The notes under the pieces are model-generated. The model was not told the DNA's origin, did no database searches, and worked only from the letters and a program-made list of their open reading frames with translations. Shown in pieces: positions 1 to 8,340 of a DNA stretch of 37,646 nucleotides (positions are counted from its first letter, which is position 1; every line of letters begins with the position of its first letter). The stretch is taken from contig JALEVO010000045.1 of the NCBI GenBank assembly GCA_022788225.1, positions 1-37,646 on the forward strand. The letters are read 5' to 3'. The DNA is from Oscillospiraceae bacterium (lineage in GTDB: Bacteria; Bacillota; Clostridia; Oscillospirales; Ruminococcaceae). The position numbers and the translations under genes were made by a program.

Positions 1-17
1 CTGATTTGCAAAGAATC

Positions 18-46
18 TTGACAATTTACAGGATACATTGTATACT
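18..46 (+). promoter_or_regulatory. Consensus sigma70-type promoter without a gene
   Basis: TTGACA at 18-23 and TATACT at 41-46 are separated by 17 bases, which is near-perfect vegetative promoter spacing. Transcription would begin near 53, just before a hairpin at 59-81. No reading frame with a ribosome-binding site follows, so either the promoter lost its gene or it makes a very short RNA. Confidence 0.5.
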
Positions 47-47
47 G

Positions 48-81
48 TAAAAAAATGAGAGCAGCAAATTTTCTGCTGCTC
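48..81 (-). terminator. Hairpin, likely minus-strand terminator
   Basis: Arms GAGCAGCA (59-66) and TGCTGCTC (74-81) pair perfectly around a 7-base loop. On the minus strand the stem is followed by a T-rich run (the A-run at 50-55 on the plus strand), as expected for an intrinsic terminator of minus-strand transcripts such as the transposase remnant. On the plus strand the tail is not a clean T-run. Confidence 0.45.
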
Positions 82-143
82 AATTAGTATCGTTTTTTAT
101 TGCAGTTGATGATTTTACAGAAATTTTTTCGCAGAGCCAAAGA

Positions 144-171
144 TTGACAATAAATCCAAATAATTTATAAT
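144..171 (+). promoter_or_regulatory. Perfect-consensus promoter running into a terminator
   Basis: TTGACA (144-149), a 16-base spacer, and TATAAT (166-171) form an exact consensus. The predicted start near 178 lies inside the terminator hairpin at 176-208, so any transcript would be only about 35-40 bases. No gene is served. Confidence 0.5.
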
Positions 172-175
172 ATAT

Positions 176-215
176 GAGCACTGAACTCTATTGGTGAGTC
201 CAGTGCTCTTTTTTT
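176..215 (+). terminator. Rho-independent terminator
   Basis: Arms GAGCACTGAACTC (176-188) and GAGTCCAGTGCTC (196-208) pair over 13 positions with one A-C mismatch. The loop has 7 bases and a run of T residues follows at 209-215. This is a textbook intrinsic terminator on the plus strand, although no intact plus-strand gene lies to its left in the window. Confidence 0.7.
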
Positions 216-318
216 ATTCATACGACTTTAATTTGAAAGATAGTCTGAACAACTTGTTTAGCAGTTGGTTCGTATTTACTGCAAGATCACAGGCAGTTTT
301 ATTTTTTTATCACTCTGA

Positions 319-459
319 CTCAAAACTTCAAAAAAACGCAAAAAAATAACGCGGTTTGCTGATTATCTTGGTTGTACCGAAAGAACGCTTCACAATTATG
401 ATGCAGACCCAAGTTGTATTACACTAAAAACAATTGACATGTTTCTTATAATCATTTTA
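319..459 (+). pseudogene. Remnant of a helix-turn-helix regulator
   Basis: The frame opened after the TGA at 316-318 encodes RFADYLGCTERTLHNYDADP followed by a leucine/isoleucine-rich stretch. The spacing of ADYLGCTERTLHNYD fits a Cro/CI-like helix-turn-helix (helix 2, turn, recognition helix). There is no ATG or ribosome-binding site in frame, and the similarity ends where the transposase remnant begins near 464. I read it as a broken DNA-binding protein gene. The call rests on motif shape alone and could be chance. Confidence 0.3.
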
Positions 460-463
460 AAAA

Positions 464-1243
464 TCATACCCGATTTTTTGTCTTTGGAAAGACTGCATTT
501 ATTGCCTCACAAAGTCCTGTCAGATTGTCATGGCAAGCAATGAAAATGTCCGTAACACCGCGGCTTTTCAGGTCTGAGCATATACTTGCGTAGAAACTTG
601 CAGACTCATTTTCTGATATCCATGTGCCGAGAATTTCTTTCTGTCCTTCCATATTGATACCCAGAACAGAGTAAACACACTTGCTGATAATTTTGTTGTC
701 CTTGCGTGAGTTGAATACGATTCCGTCAAAGAAAATCACCGGATATATTTTGTCCAGTGGACGGTTCTGCCACTCGTTTACTTCAGGAAGAATCTTGTCG
801 GTTATACGGGAAATCAATCCCTGCGAAATTTCGGAACCGTAGATTTCACGCAGTGTATCTTCAATGTCACGCTGTGACATTCCTTTGGCGTACATTGCCA
901 TGATTTTCTGCTCAATTTCATCTGTACGGGTCTGTCTTTTTTCAATGACTTTCGGCTCAAATTCACCGTTTCTGTCACGAGGCACGGCAATTTCGCAATC
1001 ACCGTAATCACTGCTTATTGTCTTTTTGCCATAGCCGTTCCGGCTGTTTCCAGAGTTGTTTCCAAGGGCTGAATTTTTCTCGTAACCCAAGTGTTCATCC
1101 ATTTCAGCTTCGAGCATCTGCTCAATTGTACCGGAAAAAAGTCGCTTTAACATACTCTGGATATCACCTGTATTGTGACAGTCTGCCATCAGCAGTTTTA
1201 CAAGTTCCATTTCCTTTTCATTCAAACCGTGTTCTCTTTTCAT
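464..1243 (-). pseudogene. IS256-family (mutator) transposase, C-terminally truncated
   Basis: The 259 residues match the N-terminal two thirds of an IS256/MULE-type DDE transposase, which is normally about 400 residues. Visible family features are the MLEAEMDEHLGYEK segment, the GNSRNGYGKK loop, the VPRDRNGEFEPKVI stretch, the first catalytic Asp in FFDGIVF (about residue 173), and the second in ACHDNLTG (about 238). The protein stops right after the AVFPKT motif, so the third catalytic residue (Glu) and the C-terminal helices are missing. The start is ATG with GGAGGT about 7 bases upstream. Without the Glu it should be inactive, though it could still bind element ends. Confidence 0.8.
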
Positions 1244-1300
1244 AACAATTTACCTCCAAATTTCTTTGTGGGTATTATTGCCATTTACACGGTTCCGTAT
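464..1300 (-). mobile_element. IS256-family element remnant
   Basis: This is the transposase remnant plus its upstream flank. Read on the minus strand, 1277-1300 contains ACGGAACCGTGTAAATGGC, and a GTGTAAA core is common in the terminal repeats of IS256-family elements, so this is probably the promoter-proximal end. No matching inverted copy is visible on the other side (1-463), and the transposase loses its C-terminal third there. The element has therefore lost one end and cannot be autonomous. Confidence 0.6.
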
Positions 1301-1308
1301 TCAGACTC

Positions 1309-1347
1309 AAAGAATCCGTCAGCTATAACCGCCGACGGATTCTTTTT
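1309..1347. terminator. Strong hairpin between transposase and hypothetical gene
   Basis: AAAGAATCCGTC (1309-1320) pairs perfectly with GACGGATTCTTT (1334-1345), 12 base pairs with a 13-base loop. Five T residues (1343-1347) end the plus-strand copy, and TTTGAG follows on the minus strand. It lies downstream of the minus-strand gene ending at 1390, so it probably terminates the toxin operon there, and it may work in both directions. Confidence 0.6.
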
Positions 1348-1389
1348 GCATCTTAAATTTATAAGCTTCAACGTTTTAATAAATTGAAA

Positions 1390-2094
1390 CTATATAATAA
1401 ATATGTGATTATCCCACACACTGGGTATTCTTTTGCCGTCATCCCATGTTTCCAATGTATATGATACCATTTTTCCGTCAGAGTTGTAATTATAGAAGAA
1501 TTTATCTATACTCATGATTTTAACGTCAAAGTTATAATTTTGCAAAGTGCTTGAAACCAGCTTGCCATTATTATAGAAAAATTCTTCATTGCTGATTTCA
1601 TTACAGTTAAACGGCTCATCAAATATACTCATATAATCATAGGATTGAATCAGTCCGTTTTGATACGAGCATTTTGTAAGTCCCGATATCCATACGGTTT
1701 TACCGGAATTAATCTGAAAGACTACGGATTCTGTAAAGCCGTCATAATTATAGATAAGCTCATATTCAATGACCGAGCTGTCGCAGCCTTCAGGAATATC
1801 GGGTCTTTTTGCAAGAATCATTTTGTTATCGGCATTAAACCAATACTCAAAATCAGGTGTTTTTCTAGGCTTCTTTATCAGTTTTCCTCTTTTGCACCCT
1901 CCGATAACAATATCCAAAACGGGACTTGGACAGTAAAAACCACGGTGGAGACATTCTCCTCCTCTTGAAAATTCCTTTCTTACAACGCTCTTTTCTGCTA
2001 CTGTAAAAGAAGATAGCAACTGCTTACTGCAGCGATTATAAATCTGTTGTGCTTCTTCTCTTTTTTTTAAGAATGAATTGAGAACATCTCCCAT
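1390..2094 (-). CDS. Unrecognised protein, candidate immunity partner of the RHS toxin
   Basis: I do not recognise this 234-residue protein. It has no signal peptide or membrane segment, so it should stay in the cytoplasm. The second half is rich in aromatic residues and Asn and contains two related units (EEFFYNNGKLVSSTLQNY and DKFFYNYNSDGKMVSYTLETW), reminiscent of beta-strand repeats in YD-repeat or YwqK-type antitoxin proteins. The start is ATG with GAGGAG 7 bases upstream, and it begins 20 bases after the stop of the RHS-nuclease gene on the same strand. In polymorphic toxin loci the gene directly after the toxin usually encodes immunity. That role is inferred from position only. The hairpin at 1309-1347 would end the transcript. 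Confidence 0.55.
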   Translation of the reverse strand: MGDVLNSFLKKREEAQQIYNRCSKQLLSSFTVAEKSVVRKEFSRGGECLHRGFYCPSPVLDIVIGGCKRGKLIKKPRKTPDFEYWFNADNKMILAKRPDIPEGCDSSVIEYELIYNYDGFTESVVFQINSGKTVWISGLTKCSYQNGLIQSYDYMSIFDEPFNCNEISNEEFFYNNGKLVSSTLQNYNFDVKIMSIDKFFYNYNSDGKMVSYTLETWDDGKRIPSVWDNHIFII

Positions 2095-2114
2095 GGTACT
2101 TTTCTCCTCTCAAA

Positions 2115-5100
2115 TTAAAATGGTGCAACTTTATCCATCGTTAGTATAAATCCTTTTAGGGTAGATAATGCTTGAACCACCTTTTGATAACGTTGCCCTT
2201 GATTTTTTCCTTTATTATACGCACTAATTACAACAGAATTTGTAAATTCATAGTATCGGTTTGTGTGTAAACGACGATGCAATCCGGTCTTAATTGAAAC
2301 CAAATTTCGATAATCAGTCTGGTATTTAATTCCAACATTTTTAAGCGCAGTTCTTGCACCATTTGCATTTTTAGCCGCTTTAGCTACGATATGATGTACC
2401 TCACGAGGGGACCTATATCTTGGTTTGGTTTTAACTCTTGCAAAACTAAGACCAATACTCCGAGCTATAGATTGCGCCTGTGAGTTTGCCCAGCTAAAAG
2501 CAACACCAAGATTTCTCATTCCTCTTGAAATTCCTCCAGAAATTGTATTACACATTCTGTTCCAAGCACTAAGAAATGACGGAGATGTCAAAACAGCTGT
2601 AAGACAAATCGTAATAATAGCACAAGCAAGGAAATAGATTCCCATGATAATTATTGTCCCATCACTGCCTTCAGGGTCAACCATGTTGACCGCGTTGTTG
2701 TTACAATAAGCAAAGAGATTTGTTCCCAAGATATTGCTATCAGAAATTATCTCATCCGCATTCAAAAATCTACCCGTAAAGCTGTCATAATACCTTGACT
2801 GTAGGTAATAAAGACCGCTTTCATTATCATAGTAATATCCACGATAGCGGAATGGATTTGCATTAGCAATTTCCTGATTGCCCGAAACGGAAGCAATATT
2901 GCCCCATGCGTCATAGAAGTATTCGCTTACAAAGTTACCGTCTGCGTCAAATATCCTTACAACGTCGCCCTGAGCATTTTTTTCAAAGTAGTATGTCTGA
3001 TCATTGTATTCAAATCCTATGATTGAATAATTTTCATCGTAAATATACCAATTAATATTTCCATTTGTCGTTTCTGAAACAATTTTAGTTCCATCAAGTT
3101 GGTAAGTAGTTTCAGTACCATTAACAGTTTTAGAGGTTCTGATTCCATCGCTGTTATAAGTATAGTTTACCACATTATCGTTCTTTTGTAAAGAGGAAAG
3201 CTGTCTTCCCGTCCATGTAAACTGCATTCCGTCACGATATGATAATGGGTTTCCTATTTCATCATATGTGATATTTTGACCATTGAAGCTTGTTAAAAGA
3301 TCTCTCCATTCAGCATCTTCATAAGAGTAATTTTTTGTTAAAATGACTTCACCGAGTTCACCGTTAGTATATGCATATTCGTCAGATTTTAAAATATTTC
3401 CGGCATTGTCGTATGTATACATAACAGTTTTATTAGCATATACGCTGTTTTCCCTGATAAGCTGTCCTAAACCGTCATATTCATAACTTGCTTTTTCTGT
3501 ATCGTTTTCAACAATTGTCGAAATTTTGCCTTTTGAATCATAATTGTATTGAATAGTTTTACCGTCCTGATACTCAATCTTACTTACGCCCTCTGCCGTA
3601 TTCGTGCGGACTGATGATAAGATGGAGTTTTCGTTAGAGTAAATGGTATTTTGCTCTGTATTTTCACCAGAAACAACTGAAACCAACTTGCCACCGGAAA
3701 TCAGATTCGTAGTTGAACTTGATTCCACAATTTCATCTGATTCGAATTCAGATTCCTCATTATCTTCACAAACAGTGTGCTGACTTTTATTTATAGAACC
3801 ATTCATGTATGTTATTTCACACTCGTCATCTGTTTCATTATAACTGATGCTGAATCCGTTGTCGGATGTTACGGAAGTGGTATTTCCGTCTTCATCGTAT
3901 GTATAGAAAAAACTTGTGTTTTCACTGTTATCTGTATATGTCAGAACATTTCCATTCTCATCATATGTCCACTCATAGACAACTTCACCGTTTACCTTCT
4001 GTGCGATAACATCATCGTTTGTGTCATAAACGTATTCGCTGTTATCACCGTTTCCGTAGTTTTCTGACAAGAGATTTTTTCCGGAATAGTTGCTGGTAAC
4101 AATGGTTCTGTTTCCAATGCCTACATCCGTTATATTACCACTCTCATCATAGGAAAAGTCATACTGAAAACCATTGTGCGTAATGGTGGTGAGATTTCCG
4201 GCATCATATCCGTATGTATTTACAACATACTGTCCGTCAACATATTCAATTGCAGCAGTAATATTGTCATCACTATCATAGACATTGGTGCCTTTATTAT
4301 CGCCGATTGTGGAAGACTTGCTTTCCCCGTTTACATAGTTATACACAGATTCGCATCTGTTCCCATCGTTGTCCACATATCTTGTAACAAGATCAAATTC
4401 GCTTGTATGAACAGGAACATCATAATTTACTTCACGTCCCGAATCAGGATCAGTTTTCATCGGCTCTGCGTCCTCATTGTCAGGAATTCCATCAAAATCG
4501 CTGTCTGTAAGATATGGATTTGTACCGAGTTCCATTTCCTGCAAGTTGGTAATACCGTCGCCGTCAAAATCTGTGTCTTCGTCATACACAAGCGGATCGG
4601 TGTAGAGAACATTCATTTCATAACCGTCTGAAAAGCCATCACCGTCCGTGTCGGCATTATTAGGATCCGAACCTATACATATTTCGTAACCGTCTGGAAT
4701 GCCATCTCCGTCTGAATCAGTTGTATCCGCATGAATTCCGTCTGCATCCTTTACAAGCGTTGCCACTAAAGATTGAATCTCTTCACCAAATCTTGTGTGT
4801 ACAACAACCTTATAATCAGCTTTATCTGTTAATGATTCAGCTGACATTCTGTACTCTTCTTCAGAAGTTGTACCAAGTTTATTAAATGCTGCTTCACTTC
4901 CATATCTTGCATATACATCAACAGAACTGATATTTTCATTACTGCTCCACTGCAGCACAATTTCTTTAGTATCTTCATCCTTATATGCATACAAGCCCAT
5001 TAACTGGTCAATTCTTGTATATTCAATGTTGTCAACGGATTCTGCAATTGAATCGTTTTTATTGACCGTAAAATTGTTTGCCTGAACATAAATTTCTTTA

Positions 5101-5672
5101 GCAATAATTGCACCTTCAATATTTACCATTGCGCCATTTAAGGTTACAATACCATTAGGAGCATAAATTATTCCTTTGAAATCAGTCAGATTGTTGCAAT
5201 TGATTGAGATATCTCCGTTCTTGGAATAAAGAATTGCGTTTTCACCATAAATTGCTTCTCCACTCAAGTAAATATTCTGCTCGGCGATAACAGTATGATT
5301 AACTTTAACTGTACTTCCGCTTGCAGAATAAACATCGCTGCTGTAAATATTAGACTCCGTTTCAACAGCAGTTCCACCAAAATAACCGTTGGAGATTGAC
5401 TGTGCATCGGAATTCAACATGAGCATAAGACCATCATTCAAATTCAACAGTTCAGCGGTTTGCTGAACTTCTCCGTTAATGTTAGGATTTGCTGATTGAA
5501 CTGACAAATTGCCTGTTTGAATAACAAACTCAAATCCCTGTTGAATTTCAACAGCAGCCGTATTGTTTGAATTGAAATTTGCTTCATCTGCAAATGCCGA
5601 CATACCCATGTTAACCGAGAGTGCGGCAATCAATGCAAATGAAACGATTTTACTAAAAGTTTTCCTTTTCAT
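2115..5672 (-). CDS. Secreted RHS/YD-repeat polymorphic toxin with C-terminal AHH-type nuclease
   Basis: This 1185-residue protein has a modular order. A Sec signal peptide has a likely cut after AFA (residue 28). A beta-rich region (about 100-205) looks like a bactofilin or beta-helix fold. A fibronectin-like segment spans about 218-308. Aspartate-rich TSP3-type calcium repeats ([29 protein letters not shown]) lie at 317-405. YD repeats run from about 430, and an RHS core ([14 protein letters not shown]) closes with DPEG near 999-1002. A hydrophobic stretch (about 1006-1030) then leads to the tip domain, where HHIVAK (His1093-His1094), [10 protein letters not shown] (His1132) and RRLHTNRYY (His1136) match AHH/HNH nucleases. 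The RHS shell likely carries the nuclease to neighbouring cells. The start has AAGGAG 8 bases upstream, 14 bases after the small secreted protein. Confidence 0.85.
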   Translation of the reverse strand: MKRKTFSKIVSFALIAALSVNMGMSAFADEANFNSNNTAAVEIQQGFEFVIQTGNLSVQSANPNINGEVQQTAELLNLNDGLMLMLNSDAQSISNGYFGGTAVETESNIYSSDVYSASGSTVKVNHTVIAEQNIYLSGEAIYGENAILYSKNGDISINCNNLTDFKGIIYAPNGIVTLNGAMVNIEGAIIAKEIYVQANNFTVNKNDSIAESVDNIEYTRIDQLMGLYAYKDEDTKEIVLQWSSNENISSVDVYARYGSEAAFNKLGTTSEEEYRMSAESLTDKADYKVVVHTRFGEEIQSLVATLVKDADGIHADTTDSDGDGIPDGYEICIGSDPNNADTDGDGFSDGYEMNVLYTDPLVYDEDTDFDGDGITNLQEMELGTNPYLTDSDFDGIPDNEDAEPMKTDPDSGREVNYDVPVHTSEFDLVTRYVDNDGNRCESVYNYVNGESKSSTIGDNKGTNVYDSDDNITAAIEYVDGQYVVNTYGYDAGNLTTITHNGFQYDFSYDESGNITDVGIGNRTIVTSNYSGKNLLSENYGNGDNSEYVYDTNDDVIAQKVNGEVVYEWTYDENGNVLTYTDNSENTSFFYTYDEDGNTTSVTSDNGFSISYNETDDECEITYMNGSINKSQHTVCEDNEESEFESDEIVESSSTTNLISGGKLVSVVSGENTEQNTIYSNENSILSSVRTNTAEGVSKIEYQDGKTIQYNYDSKGKISTIVENDTEKASYEYDGLGQLIRENSVYANKTVMYTYDNAGNILKSDEYAYTNGELGEVILTKNYSYEDAEWRDLLTSFNGQNITYDEIGNPLSYRDGMQFTWTGRQLSSLQKNDNVVNYTYNSDGIRTSKTVNGTETTYQLDGTKIVSETTNGNINWYIYDENYSIIGFEYNDQTYYFEKNAQGDVVRIFDADGNFVSEYFYDAWGNIASVSGNQEIANANPFRYRGYYYDNESGLYYLQSRYYDSFTGRFLNADEIISDSNILGTNLFAYCNNNAVNMVDPEGSDGTIIIMGIYFLACAIITICLTAVLTSPSFLSAWNRMCNTISGGISRGMRNLGVAFSWANSQAQSIARSIGLSFARVKTKPRYRSPREVHHIVAKAAKNANGARTALKNVGIKYQTDYRNLVSIKTGLHRRLHTNRYYEFTNSVVISAYNKGKNQGQRYQKVVQALSTLKGFILTMDKVAPF

Positions 5673-5686
5673 TGATTTCTCCTTCT

Positions 5687-6094
5687 TTAAATTGTTTTCG
5701 TTGAACTGTATTTGGTAAGCGTTTCGTAATTGTCTCCTGCATAAACCTTAAAAACAGTTTTTAAGCGATATGTACCTTTTGATAAACTACTCTTGCTGTT
5801 TGTCGCATAACCTTTGTAACCGACATCTGTTTCAATCCAGCAGCTGACTTGACTCCAACTACCTGTTGATGTCTTTTTCTGCAACGTTTGAGTGATAACG
5901 ATTTTAGTCGTTTCATTTCTGTAACCTGTTGCTTGACTTATGCAATTTGCAGTAGTTCCGGAAACAGAAAGTGTTGAACTGCATGAAGAAGTGTATAAAT
6001 TATATACAGATACTTCTTGTGCCAATACTGTACTGCTTAAACAAACTACTGCCACAATGGTCATTACAATTGCCGCAATTATTTTCTTTGCCAT
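5687..6094 (-). CDS. Small secreted protein, first gene of the RHS operon
   Basis: The product is a 135-residue precursor with a clear signal peptide (KK, hydrophobic core, likely cut after VLA at residue 25). The mature part of about 110 residues is Ser/Thr/Tyr-rich and beta-prone ([17 protein letters not shown]). It has three Cys residues outside the signal peptide, so one disulfide is possible. The longer reading starting at the GTG at 6103 is rejected because that GTG lies inside the Shine-Dalgarno AGGAGGTG (6101-6108); the ATG at 6094 is correctly spaced. The gene ends 14 bases before the RHS toxin, so the two are almost certainly co-transcribed. Similar small exported proteins occur in many clostridia without known function. 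It could be an accessory factor of the toxin or an unrelated surface protein. Confidence 0.7.
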   Translation of the reverse strand: MAKKIIAAIVMTIVAVVCLSSTVLAQEVSVYNLYTSSCSSTLSVSGTTANCISQATGYRNETTKIVITQTLQKKTSTGSWSQVSCWIETDVGYKGYATNSKSSLSKGTYRLKTVFKVYAGDNYETLTKYSSTKTI

Positions 6095-6211
6095 AAAATT
6101 CACCTCCTGTTTTAAATTAGAATAGACAAGAAAATATTTACAATTTTCTCATTCTACTCTAAATAACAAAACAAGAGGCGTTTTCCTGACATAAAATTTG
6201 AATTTTTGTAC

Positions 6212-6652
6212 CTATTCTATCTTTTTCACAGAATTTACAATCTTTATCAGTTCACTTTTGTTAATATTTGATGATACATCAATAATATAATCACCAATAT
6301 CCCAAATTATATGGGAGTAATTATGATTATCATAAAAATAAACTGCTTCTTTTCCGTTTATATCTATAGCTGTTGTTTCAGCGTTTTCCGTATTTATAAG
6401 TAAATCATATGCTGATTTGGTATATTGGGAAAAATCAATTACATAGTTGTCATTAACATAAACTGTATTTCTGAATGTTTCATTATACTCATGATAGTCA
6501 ATAGTATAATCGTTTAAATCATAAGTTATTTCATATTTTTCTTCTATAATTTCAGGAGCATTGCCATCATCCACTGTCTGAACAATTGAAAATTTTTCAA
6601 ACGTTCTTACAATAAAATTAATAACAGCGTTTCTGAGTGCGTCTACGCTCAT
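6212..6652 (-). pseudogene. 5'-truncated DUF4367-like protein
   Basis: The 146 residues resemble the extracytoplasmic C-terminal half of DUF4367-type proteins, which in complete form have an N-terminal cytoplasmic part and one membrane helix. The final part (INGKEAVYFYDNHNYSHIIW, then GDYIIDVSS and ELIKIVNSVKK) fits that domain. The start region (ALRNAVINFIVRTFEKF) looks like the middle of such a protein, not a true N-terminus. The ATG at 6652 has no ribosome-binding site, and six codons further up the frame meets a stop within recombinase sequence. The missing 5' part is not seen elsewhere in the window, so insertion or recombination here removed it. Its product is probably not made. Confidence 0.55.
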
Positions 6653-6706
6653 AATTGTTGCAGAGGATGGCTATACTATCGCCTGTCCAGAGATGAAGAT
6701 GAGGAA

Positions 6707-8218
6707 ATGAACAGTCTTCAAAATCAGCGGCAGATACTTGCCGACTACGCAGAACAGAACGGTCATGAAATTGTCGGTGAAAGCTTTGATGACAACGTTT
6801 CAGGCATGACGTTTCAAAGAAAAGGTCTTGGGGAACTTGAACTTGCGGTGGATGAAAACAGAATAGATGCTGTGCTGGTAAAAGATTTGTCCCGTCTGGG
6901 CAGACACAGAACACAGACTGCGTTGTTCATAGATCACCTCAGAGAGAACAATGTCAAGGTGATTTCTGTGACTGAGGGCATTGACACAGCAAATGAAAAC
7001 GACGATTTGCTGATAGGATTCAAGCAGATTTTCAATGATTTTTATGCGAAAGACATAAGCAAAAAAGTCAGGGCAGGGGTGCGTCAAAAGCAGAAGAACG
7101 GCATGGTTGTAAATCTTCCGATGGGATATTACAAGGACAAAAACACAAACGAAGTTCTGATTGACGAGATTGCAGCCGACATTATTCGGGAGATTTTTCA
7201 GAAATATATCGACGGTTACGGTCTTACTACCATAGCAAGGGAGTTAAACAGCCGAAACATAAAGTCACCGGAGTACTTTTCACACAGAAAAACAGGAGCA
7301 CAGCGAACACAGATGTGTCAGAAATTTCTATGGACTCAGACGACGGTCAAACGGCTGCTTCAGAATGAAATTTACACAGGAACGCTTGTGAATCACAAAA
7401 CTGTTACGAGCAAAATTTACAAGACCAGAAGCTTTGTTCCGGATAATGAACAGTACAGGCATGAAAACTTTCTGCCGCCGATAATTGATATGAATGTGTG
7501 GGATAAGGCACAGATATTGCTTGAACAGCGTCCGAAATCTAATGTAAGGGCGGCTGACGGCAGGAAGATACATAGATACTGCGGCATGATAAAATGTGCA
7601 GAATGCGGAGCAATTCTGATAGCCAAAAGGAGAAAATATTCTGACGGAACAGAATGGGTGGAGTACACCTGTAACAGTCACCACAGATACGGAAAAGAAT
7701 ACTGTACTCCTCATAGAATCCGTGAAGAACAGCTTGATGAAATTGTAACTGGTGAAGTTCTGAGGCTGAAAAATAAGATACTGTACGAAAGTGAAAAGTA
7801 CGATAAAATTATTAAGGACTGGCTGAAAGAAAAGCCGAGGTGTGAGCAGAGAATATCTCAGCACAAGGATAAAATATCTGTACTGAAAAATCAGATTGAG
7901 AATCTGATTATGGAGAGAATCGGTGACCGTGAACACGCTGAAATTTACAATGGCATGATAAAGAAACGTGAAGAAGAAATAGACTGTCTTGAACAGAAAA
8001 TTGCTGATATTCTGAATTATTCCGAGGTCAGCCGGAAAAAGAAAGAGCAGCTGAAAAGTACTCAACAGCTGCTTGAAGAAGTGTTGAAAGAACCTAAAAT
8101 TACAGATGCTGATTTAAGGTTACTAATTGAAAAGGTACTTATTCATCAGAATGAAGATAAGAGTATTGATGTGCGGCTTGAATTTAATGGGGATTTTGAT
8201 GAAAAAGTGATTGGATAA
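6707..8218 (+). CDS. Large serine recombinase, start region disrupted
   Basis: From the first ATG this is 503 residues. It contains the resolvase-type catalytic domain (DDNVSGMTFQRKG, then DLSRLGRHR with the two catalytic arginines), a recombinase domain (about 130-270), a zinc ribbon (Cys297, Cys300 and a later Cys pair), a coiled coil (about 350-450) and a C-terminal tail. It belongs to the TndX/TnpX-like enzymes that excise and insert elements. The same frame continues upstream without a stop and encodes WLYYRLSRDEDEE, the beta strand carrying the catalytic Ser (codon 6686-6688). Initiation at 6707 would therefore give an enzyme lacking its nucleophile. No ATG, GTG or TTG lies in frame between 6611 and 6707. 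Either the junction removed the start codon or start signals are supplied only after excision and circularisation. Confidence 0.8.
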   Translation: MNSLQNQRQILADYAEQNGHEIVGESFDDNVSGMTFQRKGLGELELAVDENRIDAVLVKDLSRLGRHRTQTALFIDHLRENNVKVISVTEGIDTANENDDLLIGFKQIFNDFYAKDISKKVRAGVRQKQKNGMVVNLPMGYYKDKNTNEVLIDEIAADIIREIFQKYIDGYGLTTIARELNSRNIKSPEYFSHRKTGAQRTQMCQKFLWTQTTVKRLLQNEIYTGTLVNHKTVTSKIYKTRSFVPDNEQYRHENFLPPIIDMNVWDKAQILLEQRPKSNVRAADGRKIHRYCGMIKCAECGAILIAKRRKYSDGTEWVEYTCNSHHRYGKEYCTPHRIREEQLDEIVTGEVLRLKNKILYESEKYDKIIKDWLKEKPRCEQRISQHKDKISVLKNQIENLIMERIGDREHAEIYNGMIKKREEEIDCLEQKIADILNYSEVSRKKKEQLKSTQQLLEEVLKEPKITDADLRLLIEKVLIHQNEDKSIDVRLEFNGDFDEKVIG

Positions 8219-8222
8219 AAAT

Positions 8223-8251
8223 AACGGATTCCGTAAATGGGAATCCGTTTT
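8223..8251. terminator. Bidirectional terminator between recombinase and tRNA-Leu
   Basis: AACGGATTCC (8223-8232) pairs perfectly with GGAATCCGTT (8240-8249), 10 base pairs with a 7-base loop. T-rich tails follow on both strands (TTTT on plus, TTATTTTTA on minus). It would stop the plus-strand recombinase transcript and the minus-strand tRNA transcript. Confidence 0.75.
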
Positions 8252-8255
8252 GTAT

Positions 8256-8340
8256 TGGTACGGGTGACAGGACTTGAACCTGCACACCTTTCGGCATTAG
8301 AACCTAAATCTAACGTGTCTGCCAGTTTCACCACACCCGC
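8256..8340 (-). tRNA. tRNA-Leu (anticodon UAG)
   Basis: Read on the minus strand, the acceptor stem GCGGGTG pairs with CACCCGT (G-U at the end). The D-arm contains GGTGAAACTGGC. The anticodon stem TTAGA/TCTAA encloses the loop TTTAGGT with anticodon TAG. A long class II variable arm (GCCGAAAGGT) and a T-arm GCAGG-TTCAAGT-CCTGT follow. The CCA end is encoded (8256-8258). The UAG wobble base reads CUN leucine codons. Its 3' end faces the mobile-element-rich region, as is common when tRNA 3' ends serve as integration sites. Confidence 0.95.

Noticed and set aside
4176-4631. Plus-strand 151-residue open frame inside the RHS gene
   Set aside because: Ile/Cys-rich antisense of the YD and calcium repeats; repeat codons keep several frames open.
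5940-6125. Plus-strand frame over the small secreted protein
   Set aside because: Antisense to a gene with a strong Shine-Dalgarno and signal peptide; no site of its own.
6618-6914. Minus-strand frame across the recombinase start
   Set aside because: Opposite-frame shadow without ribosome-binding site; the residues look like antisense of the catalytic domain.
7328-8065. Minus-strand 245-residue open frame inside the recombinase
   Set aside because: Phe/Leu-rich shadow of Lys/Glu-rich coiled-coil codons; no start signal and no domain.
8146-8334. Minus-strand reading frame of 62 residues
   Set aside because: It is a read-through of the tRNA-Leu gene (the typical artefact peptide VKLADTLDLGSNAERC) and of recombinase antisense sequence.
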